This document shows positions 17,238-24,877 of a DNA stretch of 64,000 nucleotides, in pieces (position 1 is the first letter of the stretch; each line of letters begins with the position of its first letter). Where the stretch lies: NCBI RefSeq assembly GCF_003515065.1, contig NZ_QXGH01000034.1, positions 1 to 64,000 on the forward strand, in the 5' to 3' direction. Under the pieces are notes generated by a model. It ran no database searches, was not told where the DNA came from, and was given only the letters and a program-made list of their open reading frames with translations. A program made the position numbers and the translations under genes. Source of the DNA: Nocardioides immobilis (lineage in GTDB: Bacteria; Actinomycetota; Actinomycetes; Propionibacteriales; Nocardioidaceae).

Positions 17238-17633
17238 ATGACCGACCATCCGCGCACCGCCGACGACACGGAAGCCGACAGCACGGCCGGGGCCGTCGTC
17301 GACGACCTGCTCGACGACGGCGACATCGACATCACGTCGTGGACCGACCTCGACGGGTTGCCGGACCACATCGACGTGCTCGCCACACAGGCGCACGAGA
17401 TCTTCGAGCACGCGCGCACCTGGGTGTGCCAGCGCAGCGGCTTCGAGCCGAGCCCGGTCTGCCTGCTGGCACCGATGGCCGACCTGATGGACGTCTTCGC
17501 TGCGGGCTTCTCCGAGGTGGAGCGGTTCGCCGTCGGTGACTGGGCGTCGATCCGCGAGGCAGTGGTCGCCACCACCGCCGACCTGAAGGCGATCGACCAG
17601 CTGGTCGCCGACTGGCTGCCGGTGGTGGCCTGA
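17238..17633 (+). CDS. Small acidic hypothetical protein, partner of the downstream gene
   Basis: A 131-residue protein starting at ATG 17238, with GGAAGGAG upstream. The N-terminal 40 residues are acidic and disordered; the rest is predicted alpha-helical (HIDVLATQAHEIFEHARTWV ... LKAIDQLVADWLPVV), the size and helix pattern of an ESX-type protein, but the classical WxG is not evident. It ends one base before the next gene, so the two are coupled. A type VII secretion partner is inferred, not shown. Confidence 0.7.
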   Translation: MTDHPRTADDTEADSTAGAVVDDLLDDGDIDITSWTDLDGLPDHIDVLATQAHEIFEHARTWVCQRSGFEPSPVCLLAPMADLMDVFAAGFSEVERFAVGDWASIREAVVATTADLKAIDQLVADWLPVVA

Positions 17634-17634
17634 G

Positions 17635-18438
17635 ATGGGCACGTCCTTCCTCGAGGAGGTCACCGGCCGCACCGGCCTGCTCGATGCGACCCCGCTCGAC
17701 CTGACGGCCCCGGAGCTCGGCGGGCACACCCGCAGGCACGACGCGGAGTTCGAGGCGCTCGACGGCACGCTCTGCCGGATCCGGGACACGATCAACCTCG
17801 GGATCGACGCCCTCAACCAGGCCGGACTCGGCCTGCGGAAGCTCCCCGACGGCAGCCTCGAGGAGCTGCTCGTGATGCCGCTGACCGGCGACTACCGGCG
17901 GATCAGGCAGAACGCGCTCGCCACCTCGCAGCTCCGCGACGCCCTGCGCATCTACTCCGAGAACGCAGTGCTCCTCTCGGTCGCCGCCGAGCCCCGGTGG
18001 GGAGGGCAGGCGGCCGCGTCGTTCCTGCTGCGGGTCAACGGTCACGCGCTCGCGGCGCGCGGCCTCGGGGTGCTCGTCGCCGAGGCCGCGCCGCTCTTCG
18101 AGACCGTGGCCGACTGGAGCGAGCGGCTCGCGATCGAGGTCGAGGAGCTGGTGATGGAGCTCGTCGAGCGAGGGGAGAGAGTGGTCCGGAAGCTGCTGTC
18201 CCGGGTGTCCGGCCCGGCCGGCTGGGCGATGTGGGCGGCCGAGCTCGCGGTCAAGGGCCTCGACGCCGTGACCGACATCGTCGAGGACATCCAACGGCTC
18301 CTCTGGATCATCGACCGGCTGCTGGAGCTGAAGGGCGAGGTGACCGACTGGGTCGAGGAGCAGCGCGAACGGCTCTCGATCCTGCTCGACCTCGTCGACC
18401 TGGCCCGTCGGGAGCTGCCCGGCGGCGGCTCGTGGTGA
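17635..18438 (+). CDS. WXG100-like hypothetical protein
   Basis: A 267-residue helical protein. Near residue 122 it carries PRWGGQAAASFLLRVNGHAL, close to the WxG-xAA-x-x-F pattern of type VII secretion substrates. A hydrophobic stretch follows (GPAGWAMWAAELAVKGLDAV, ~200), and it ends in a helical, charged C-terminus with terminal GGGSW. ATG 17635 follows the previous stop after one base. No toxin or enzyme domain is recognisable at the C-terminus. The pair resembles an EsxA-like chaperone and cargo, an inference from size and motif only. Confidence 0.7.
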   Translation: MGTSFLEEVTGRTGLLDATPLDLTAPELGGHTRRHDAEFEALDGTLCRIRDTINLGIDALNQAGLGLRKLPDGSLEELLVMPLTGDYRRIRQNALATSQLRDALRIYSENAVLLSVAAEPRWGGQAAASFLLRVNGHALAARGLGVLVAEAAPLFETVADWSERLAIEVEELVMELVERGERVVRKLLSRVSGPAGWAMWAAELAVKGLDAVTDIVEDIQRLLWIIDRLLELKGEVTDWVEEQRERLSILLDLVDLARRELPGGGSW

Positions 18439-18468
18439 GGCCGTGCGGGCCGTCGCTACGCTCGCCGG

Positions 18469-18741
18469 ATGATCCTGATCGACCCGCCGAACGTCTCGGG
18501 CCATGGCCGGATGTGGTCGCACGTGGCGAGCGACGCGTCGTACGACGAGCTCCACGCCTTCGCCCGGCTGGCCGGGATCCCGGAGCGTGGCTTCGACCGG
18601 GACCACTACGACGTCCCGGCCGAGAGGTACGACGACGTGGTCGCCCTCGGTGCCCACCCGGTCACGTCGCGGGAGCTCGTCGGGCGCCTCCGCGAGGCCG
18701 GGCTGCGACGGCGGAAGCCGGCCTCACGCCGCCAGGACTGA
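18469..18741 (+). CDS. DUF4031 domain-containing protein
   Basis: A 90-residue protein. It begins MILIDPPNVSGHGRMWSHV and includes ASDASYDELHAFARLAGIPERGFDRDHYD, the conserved core of DUF4031, a small family common in Actinobacteria with no known function. ATG 18469. Its last 18 bases overlap the 3' end of the convergent HD-hydrolase gene. Confidence 0.85.
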   Translation: MILIDPPNVSGHGRMWSHVASDASYDELHAFARLAGIPERGFDRDHYDVPAERYDDVVALGAHPVTSRELVGRLREAGLRRRKPASRRQD

Positions 18742-19341
18742 GAGCTCCCGCTCGACGTTGCGCCGTGCCGGCTCCTCCCACTCCGACAGCCCGTGGGCGG
18801 TGTGGAACAGGCGTGGCTTGGCGACCAGGTCGCGCAGCACGTCGGCGCGGCCGGCGGTGAACACCGCGTCGCTGAGGTGGCTGTACTCGGCCCGCACCGC
18901 CGCGGCGTACTCGTCGTAGCGGGAGCGCGGTGCCGCCAGGATGCCGAGGTCGGCATCGGACAGCGCGCAGCCGTTCGCGTCGCCGTCGTCGGGGCGGTGC
19001 GACTCCGTCAGCCGCACCAACCGCGCGACCTCGGCCACGGTCGCGGCGTCGAGGAGATCCGGCAGCGCCTCCTCGGCCCAGGCGGCCGAGCGCTCCTCGG
19101 CGTCGCGCTCACCGTCGTAGATCGCGTCGTGGAACCACGCGGCGAGCAGCACCGGCGTCCGGTCGTACGTCGCGCCGGCGGTCGCGAGCTCGTCCAGGCG
19201 TGCGAGCACCTCGGCCAGGTGCCGCACGTCGTGGTAGCCGCGGGCCGGGTCGGCGTACGCCGCGAGCAGGGCGTCGCGCAGGTCGAGCGCGTCGGCGAGG
19301 GGCCACGGCAACGCGGTCTGGTCGGTAGGTCTGCCGTCCAT
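18724..19341 (-). CDS. Predicted HD-superfamily metal-dependent phosphohydrolase
   Basis: A 205-residue protein starting at ATG 19341. The HD-type metal motif is visible: GYHDVRHL (residue ~35), then AAWFHDAIYD (~66) and a further conserved D near residue 136. These proteins form a family of predicted phosphohydrolases whose substrate is unknown. It converges with the DUF4031 gene (18 bases shared) and is divergent from the chorismate mutase gene 58 bases away. Confidence 0.85.
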   Translation of the reverse strand: MDGRPTDQTALPWPLADALDLRDALLAAYADPARGYHDVRHLAEVLARLDELATAGATYDRTPVLLAAWFHDAIYDGERDAEERSAAWAEEALPDLLDAATVAEVARLVRLTESHRPDDGDANGCALSDADLGILAAPRSRYDEYAAAVRAEYSHLSDAVFTAGRADVLRDLVAKPRLFHTAHGLSEWEEPARRNVERELSVLAA

Positions 19342-19399
19342 CGTCCCTGATTGTGACCCATGCCGCCGCCGAAAGGGAGGGGTCGGAGAGGATGGACCT

Positions 19400-19693
19400 G
19401 TGACACCAGACGAGGCACACCAGGAACTGCTGAGACTGCGGACGAGCATCGACAACCTCGACGCCGCGCTCGTGCACCTGCTCGCCGAGCGGTTCAAGTG
19501 CACCGAGCAGGTCGGGCGGCTCAAGGCGCATGCCGGGATGCCGCCCGCCGACCCCGAGCGCGAGGCGGTGCAGATCGCCCGGCTGCGGGCGCTGTCGGAG
19601 ACCTCGGGCCTCGATCCGATGTTCGCGGAGAAGTTCCTCAACGTGATCATCGCCGAGGTGATCCAGAACCATCGGCAGTTCCTCGACGAGTGA
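19400..19693 (+). CDS. Chorismate mutase (AroQ type)
   Basis: A 97-residue AroQ-class enzyme converting chorismate to prephenate for phenylalanine and tyrosine synthesis. It is all-helical, with the N-terminal substrate-binding segment LRTSIDNLDAALVHLLAER and K53 region VGRLKAHAG, then the C-terminal helix AEVIQNHRQFLDE. Start GTG 19400 follows GGAGAGGA at 19385-19392. The position fits a monofunctional free-standing enzyme; no fused DAHP synthase or prephenate dehydratase is present. Confidence 0.93.
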   Translation: MTPDEAHQELLRLRTSIDNLDAALVHLLAERFKCTEQVGRLKAHAGMPPADPEREAVQIARLRALSETSGLDPMFAEKFLNVIIAEVIQNHRQFLDE

Positions 19694-19757
19694 CGGGTCC
19701 GTGATGGCCCAGCCCGATGCCGACCCGGCACGTGAAGCGCCGGTCCCAGTGCCGGGG

Positions 19758-19793
19758 GTGCAGGAATCACCGGTCCACCGGTGATTCCTGCAC
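19758..19793. repeat. Perfect 17-bp inverted repeat with 2-base loop
   Basis: GTGCAGGAATCACCGGT, then CC, then its exact reverse complement. The 36-base palindrome lies 64 bases after the chorismate mutase stop and directly before a possible TTG start at 19794. It has no T-run. It could work as a terminator for chorismate mutase or be an extragenic palindromic repeat. If the downstream gene starts at 19794, the hairpin would also lie over its leader. Confidence 0.8.
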
Positions 19794-20051
19794 TTGTCGG
19801 CCAATGCAACGCCCGATAAGTGCCAGTTCTGCCTGGGTGAGGTGACGGACGAGGCCGATGTGACCGGCCGTCCGCGTGATGGGGAGCAGGAGCGGCGGGG
19901 ACGTCGCTACCCGGACGCCCACGACGTCGCCCTCGACGTGGGGACGGGCGTCGTCGTGCGGCTGTACCCGGTGGGCGGCGAGCGCGACGCTCCCTGGATC
20001 GAGGTCGACATCCTCGAGGTCGACACCGACCTCGACGCGCAGTTCGGCTGA
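19794..20051 (+). CDS. Small hypothetical protein
   Basis: An 85-residue frame starting at a TTG that immediately follows the palindrome; no Shine-Dalgarno is visible there, so a later start (for instance the GTG near 19860) is possible. It includes CQFCLGEV at the N-terminus and the conserved-looking C-terminal VALDVGTGVVVRLYPVGGER ... IEVDILEVDTDLDAQFG. Codon use looks protein-like in the second half. It converges on the XPB helicase gene. Function unknown. Confidence 0.45.
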   Translation: MSANATPDKCQFCLGEVTDEADVTGRPRDGEQERRGRRYPDAHDVALDVGTGVVVRLYPVGGERDAPWIEVDILEVDTDLDAQFG

Positions 20052-20064
20052 TGCGGGAGCCGCC

Positions 20065-21726
20065 TCAGATCGCCGTACCGAGCGCGTCGGCGTCCACGAT
20101 CCGGTAGGCGTAGCCCTGCTCGGCGAGGAACCGCTGCCGGTTCTGGGCGAACTCGGCGTCGACGGTGTCGCGCGAGACCAGGGTGTAGAACCGAGCGACC
20201 TTGCGCTCGCCGTCGGGGCCCGGCTCCCCGGGACGGAGCAGGCGGCCGAGCCGCTGCGCCTCCTCCTGGCGGGAGCCGAACGACCCCGACACCTGGATCG
20301 CGACCTCGGCCGAGGGCAGGTCGATCGAGAAGTTCGCGACCTTGGAGACGACGAGCAGGTCGATCTCGCCGTGGCGGAAGGCCTCGTAGAGCCGCTGGCG
20401 CTCGCGCACCGTCGTGGCGCCGGTGATCACCGGCGCGTCGAGGGTGGTGCCGAGCTCCTCGAGCTGGTCGAGGTACTGACCGATCACAAGCGTCGGCTGT
20501 CCTCGATGGCGGGTGACCAGCTCGCGGGTGACGGCGACCTTCTCGCGGGTGCACGACGCCAGCCGGTAGCGCTCCTCGGGCTCGGCAGTCGCGTAGGCCA
20601 GCCGTACGGCGTCCGGCAGCGTCACCCGCACCTCGACGCAGTCGGCCGGCGCGATCCAGCCCTGCGCCTCGATGTCCTTCCAGGGCGCGTCGTAGCGCTT
20701 GGGCCCGATCAGGGAGAACACGTCACCCTCCCGGCCGTCCTCGCGCACCAGGGTGGCGGTCAGCCCGATCCGGTGCCGGGCCTGCAGGTCTGCGGTCATC
20801 CGGAAGATCGGCGCGGGCAGCAGGTGCACCTCGTCGTAGACGATGAGCCCCCAGTCGCGGGCGTCGAAGAGCTCCAGGTGCGGATAGACGCCCTTCCGGC
20901 GGGTCGTCATCACCTGGTACGTCGCGATCGTGACCGGCCGGATCTCCTTGACGGCGCCGGAGTACTCACCGATCTCGTCGGCCGTGAGGGACGTCCGTCG
21001 TACCAGCTCGTCCTTCCACTGCCGCGCGCTCACCGTGTTGGTGACCAGGATCAGCGTCGTCGCCTGGGCCTGCGCCATCGCGGCCGCGCCGACGATGGTC
21101 TTGCCGGCGCCGCAGGGGAGTACGACGACGCCGGACCCGCCGTGCCAGAACGACTCGGCCGCCTCCTCCTGGTAGGCGCGCAGCTCCCACCCGTCCGGTG
21201 TGAGGGCGATCGCGTGCGCCTCCCCGTCGACGTAGCCCGCGAAGTCCTCCGCCGGCCAGCCCAGCTTGAGCAGCGCCTGCTTGAGGTTGCCGCGCTCGGA
21301 CGGGTGCACGGCGACCGTGTCGTCGTCGATCCGGTCGCCGAGCATGCCGGCGATCTTCTTGGCGCGCAGCACCTCCTCGAGGACCGGGCGGTCGGTGCTC
21401 GCCAGCACCAGCCCGTGCACGGGGTGCTTCTCCAGCCGGAGCCGGCCGTAGCGGGCCATCGTCTCCGCCACGTCGACCAGCAGGTTGTGGGGGACCGCGT
21501 AGCGGCTGTAGGTGAGCAGCGTGTCGACCACCTGCTCCGCGTCGTGTCCGGCCGCCCGCGCGTTCCACAGCCCCAGGGGCGTGAGCCGGTAGGTGTGGAT
21601 GTGCTCCGGGCTCCGCTCCAGCTCCGCGAACGGCGCGATCGCCCTCCGGCACTCGGCTGCCTGCTCGTGATCGACCTCCAGCAGCAGCGACTTGTCCGAC
21701 TGCACGATGAGAGGTCCGTTGGTCAC
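20065..21726 (-). CDS. XPB/ERCC3-type DNA repair helicase
   Basis: A 553-residue superfamily 2 helicase. N-terminal DUF-like module (residues 1-180) precedes the two RecA folds: Walker A VLPCGAGKTIVG, DExH box as IVYDEVHLLPAP, motif III GLTATLVRED, and motif VI QEEAQRLGRLLRPGEPG. Bacterial XPB homologues unwind DNA in repair. GTG start at 21726. It lies 37 bases after the helicase-associated gene in the same direction, so the two are likely an operon. No nuclease partner is adjacent. Confidence 0.95.
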   Translation of the reverse strand: MTNGPLIVQSDKSLLLEVDHEQAAECRRAIAPFAELERSPEHIHTYRLTPLGLWNARAAGHDAEQVVDTLLTYSRYAVPHNLLVDVAETMARYGRLRLEKHPVHGLVLASTDRPVLEEVLRAKKIAGMLGDRIDDDTVAVHPSERGNLKQALLKLGWPAEDFAGYVDGEAHAIALTPDGWELRAYQEEAAESFWHGGSGVVVLPCGAGKTIVGAAAMAQAQATTLILVTNTVSARQWKDELVRRTSLTADEIGEYSGAVKEIRPVTIATYQVMTTRRKGVYPHLELFDARDWGLIVYDEVHLLPAPIFRMTADLQARHRIGLTATLVREDGREGDVFSLIGPKRYDAPWKDIEAQGWIAPADCVEVRVTLPDAVRLAYATAEPEERYRLASCTREKVAVTRELVTRHRGQPTLVIGQYLDQLEELGTTLDAPVITGATTVRERQRLYEAFRHGEIDLLVVSKVANFSIDLPSAEVAIQVSGSFGSRQEEAQRLGRLLRPGEPGPDGERKVARFYTLVSRDTVDAEFAQNRQRFLAEQGYAYRIVDADALGTAI

Positions 21727-21763
21727 TTGCCGAGTTTACGGGGGTGGCGGTGCTGCACCCCAG

Positions 21764-24025
21764 TCACCGGACGGGCGTCACCCGCTGGATCCGGTGCACA
21801 GCGAACGTCCGTACGTCGTCCGCGGTGTGGTCGTGCGCGGTGAGCTGGCCGCCCTCGACCGAGATCGGGTCGATCACCCGCTCGCCGACCACCCCCTGGT
21901 TGTCGGTGAAGCCGATGACGACCGACGCGCGGCGCTCGATCGCGTCCCGGAGCGCGGAGAGGGCGCCGGCCGGTGACACGGCCGCGGCCGGTCGGACCCG
22001 GGCCGCGGCGTCGCCGGCACGCAGCGAGCGGACCGCGGCCGCGACCTGCACCGCGTGGCGGGCATCGTGGTGCGCGGGTCCGCGTGCCCTCGGTGTGCGC
22101 GCCCGGACCTCGTCGGGGCGGCCGACCCGCACGGTGCCGTCGGGACCTTCCACGACCGGCGCCGCCCCGAGGTCGCGCAGCCGGATGAGGAGCAGGTCGA
22201 CGGGCGTGGTGCTCACGACGACGGTCGGCGCGATCCGGCGCAGCCCCAGGGTCGCGGCCTTGGGGTGGTGGAGCAGGGCGGCCAGCGCGGCTTCGTCGTC
22301 GGACCGGATGAACGACTCGGCGGCACCCACCCGCACCTGACCGAACGTCCGCACCGCGTCGTCGACGAGGTACGTCAACGGCTGCGGGACCGGCGTGCGT
22401 GAGGCCGATGCCAGGAAGGCGTGGACCTCGGCGGCGGTCCAACCGGCATCGAGCGCGCGTCGTACCGAACGGGCCGTGAAGCGGTAGACCGTCGCCGCGC
22501 CCCGGGACTCGACGTCGGCCAGCAGCTGCAGAGACCGCGCAATGCCCGACTCCAGCGGTCCCGGCGCCACCGCGGTGAGGTCGGCCTGGATCAGCACGTG
22601 GTCGACGGGCTCCGGGAGCAAGGGTGCGAGGACGGGGGCCGGGTCGTTGCCGGCGACCAGCGCCCGGCCGTACGGCGACAACGCGTCCAGCCCGGTCACC
22701 CCCAGCGCCGCCGCCTCGGCCACCGTCCAGGACACCTGGTCGGTGCGCGACCGCGGCCGTCGCGGGCGCAGCCAGGCCAGCCGGGCGACGAGCGACGGCA
22801 GGCCGGTGCCCGAGGCCAGGGCGTGACCGGCGGGGACCTCGGCAAGGGCGGTGAGCGTCATCAGCCGGGTCTCGGGCATCAGCGTCGACGACAGCTCGGG
22901 GGTCAGGGCGTTCCACGGCTTGTCGTCGGCGGCGCGACCGCCGACGAGCCCGGGCAGCCGGGTGCTCGCGAGCCACGCGCGGGCGAGGATCGCCCAGCGA
23001 TCGGCCACCTCGGCGTCCAGCCAGCGGTCGAACTCGTCCGTCGGCACCCACACCGGGTTGCCGTCGGCGTCGGCCCGGGTCGCGATCAGGCCCGCGGTGG
23101 CAGCGGTCTCGATCACCAGGGCGGCGTCGGGCTCGGACAGCTGCAGGTGGGCCGCGGCCGCCTTCAGCTCGCGTACGCCGAGCCCGCCGGTCCGGAGAGC
23201 GGCCGCCGGCCGGGTGCTCCACCACTCGAGGAGGAGGTCCGTCCGGCGGCAGAACTCCGCCGCGCCGCCCGCCGCCGCGCCGTCCGTGAGCCGGGCCGGC
23301 CGCTCGGCGCTCGCGACCTCCGGTGGTTGGTCGACCGGCTCGGTCGTCGTCCGGCCGCCGCGCAGCGCCAGCCCGACCTCGCCGGGGACCACGAGCAGGT
23401 CGTCCCGGCTCGGCACCAGCAGGTCGCGGGACAGGAGCTCCTCCGCCGGGCTGGCGGCGTCCTCGGGGCGCACCGTCCGGCGGGCGGCGCCTGCCGTGGC
23501 CTCGCCGCCGTGCGCGAACACGTGGTCGAGCATCGCCCTCGCCGGGTCCGACAGCTCCGCGATCCGGCGCGCGACGACGTCGGGCGGCGGCGCGTCCGGC
23601 GTACGTGGCCGGAGTCCGCTCACGCCGGCCTCGGGACCGCCGACCAGGCAGTCGGCCACGCCGGTGAGGGCCCGGAGCCCCTCGGGGGAGTCCCACGCGA
23701 GGGCCAGCGCGCGGAGCCGGGCCAGCGCCGCGACGACGTACTCCTCCTCGGCGTGGACGATCGATACGATCTCGGCGTCGGTGGTTTGTCCGGCAACGAC
23801 CAGGGCATCAAGCACCGAGAGCTCGCCCCGGGTGAGCGAGTCCAGAGCGCGGGCGAGGGAACTCCGGATCGCGGCGCGCGAGGCCAGCTGAGAGAAGTCG
23901 TGAGGGGCGGGAGTGGTCAGGTCCGGACGCGACGTGAGCAGCTGGCTCACCTGTTCGTCGGTCCACGACCGCAGCTGGTCGGCCAACGACCGGTGCCCCA
24001 CCGCGACTGACGCTCCACTGCCCAC
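21764..24025 (-). CDS. Helicase-associated domain protein (XPB partner)
   Basis: A 753-residue protein starting at GTG 24025 (VGSGASVAVGHRSLADQL). N-terminal helical region, then a long alanine-rich part, ending in a helicase-associated/WYL-like segment (RASVVIGFTDNQGVVGERVIDPISVEGGQL) near the C-terminus. Such proteins sit beside XPB-type helicases in many Actinobacteria. It is transcribed just before the helicase (37-base gap). Its divergent neighbour is the PP2C gene, 27 bases away. A longer frame upstream would overlap that gene and is rejected. Confidence 0.85.
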   Translation of the reverse strand: MGSGASVAVGHRSLADQLRSWTDEQVSQLLTSRPDLTTPAPHDFSQLASRAAIRSSLARALDSLTRGELSVLDALVVAGQTTDAEIVSIVHAEEEYVVAALARLRALALAWDSPEGLRALTGVADCLVGGPEAGVSGLRPRTPDAPPPDVVARRIAELSDPARAMLDHVFAHGGEATAGAARRTVRPEDAASPAEELLSRDLLVPSRDDLLVVPGEVGLALRGGRTTTEPVDQPPEVASAERPARLTDGAAAGGAAEFCRRTDLLLEWWSTRPAAALRTGGLGVRELKAAAAHLQLSEPDAALVIETAATAGLIATRADADGNPVWVPTDEFDRWLDAEVADRWAILARAWLASTRLPGLVGGRAADDKPWNALTPELSSTLMPETRLMTLTALAEVPAGHALASGTGLPSLVARLAWLRPRRPRSRTDQVSWTVAEAAALGVTGLDALSPYGRALVAGNDPAPVLAPLLPEPVDHVLIQADLTAVAPGPLESGIARSLQLLADVESRGAATVYRFTARSVRRALDAGWTAAEVHAFLASASRTPVPQPLTYLVDDAVRTFGQVRVGAAESFIRSDDEAALAALLHHPKAATLGLRRIAPTVVVSTTPVDLLLIRLRDLGAAPVVEGPDGTVRVGRPDEVRARTPRARGPAHHDARHAVQVAAAVRSLRAGDAAARVRPAAAVSPAGALSALRDAIERRASVVIGFTDNQGVVGERVIDPISVEGGQLTAHDHTADDVRTFAVHRIQRVTPVR

Positions 24026-24052
24026 CCGCCCCACGCTACCGACGGACGGTGC

Positions 24053-24877
24053 GTGGTGACCCAGGTCGACCTGAAGTACGGCGCCGCCACGCACGTCGGC
24101 CTGGTGCGCGTCGGCAACGAGGACGCCCACCTGGTCGCACCGCCGGTTTTCGTCGTCGCCGACGGCATGGGCGGACACGACCACGGCGACGTGGCGAGCG
24201 CGTTCGCCGTCGAGGAGTTCGCCCGGCTGGCGGACGAGGGGATCGACGCGGCCACCGTGGCCGACGCGGTGTCCGCGGCCCTGACCGCGGTCCACGCCCG
24301 GATCGACGAGTACGACGCCGTCCACCACGCCGCGGGCGAGCTGCTCTTCGGCGCCGGGACCACCGCGGTGGCCGCGGTGCTGGTGACCGACGTCGCGGAG
24401 CCGTACTGGCTGGTCGCCAACCTCGGAGACTCGCGGGCCTACCTCTTCGCCGACGGCGAGCTGGTGCAGCTCACCGTCGACCACAGCCTGGTGCAGGAGC
24501 TGGTCGACGCCGGGACCATCGCCGCCGCGGATGCCGCGGGCCACCCGGACCGCCACATCGTGACCCGTGCCCTGGGCGGTCCGGTGCGCCACGAACCCGA
24601 TCTCTTCCACGTCCCGGTCGAGGTTTCCGGGCGACTGCTGTTGTGCTCCGACGGGGTGAGCGAGATGCTCGCGCACGACGACATCGGTCGGATCCTCGCC
24701 GAGCGAGGGGAACCGACCGCCGCCGCGGAGCAGGTGGTCGCGGCAGCGGTCGAGGCCGGGGGCCGTGACAACGCCACCGCCGTCGTCGTGGATGTGGTGG
24801 GATTGACCAGGGAGAGGCCGCACGACAACGACGTGCGGCAGCCGAGTACGGAGCAGGAGACAGGGGCACACCCATGA
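24053..24877 (+). CDS. PP2C-family protein serine/threonine phosphatase
   Basis: A 274-residue PPM phosphatase. The metal-binding motifs are all present: VGNEDAHL, VADGMGGHDHGD, FGAGTTAVA, NLGDSRAYLF, CSDGVSEML and GGRDNATAVVV. It would remove phosphate from Ser/Thr residues, opposing eukaryotic-type kinases. No transmembrane segment is seen, so it is cytoplasmic. GTG start at 24053. Its stop overlaps the start of the FHA gene (ATGA), indicating a coupled phospho-signalling unit. Confidence 0.94.
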   Translation: MVTQVDLKYGAATHVGLVRVGNEDAHLVAPPVFVVADGMGGHDHGDVASAFAVEEFARLADEGIDAATVADAVSAALTAVHARIDEYDAVHHAAGELLFGAGTTAVAAVLVTDVAEPYWLVANLGDSRAYLFADGELVQLTVDHSLVQELVDAGTIAAADAAGHPDRHIVTRALGGPVRHEPDLFHVPVEVSGRLLLCSDGVSEMLAHDDIGRILAERGEPTAAAEQVVAAAVEAGGRDNATAVVVDVVGLTRERPHDNDVRQPSTEQETGAHP

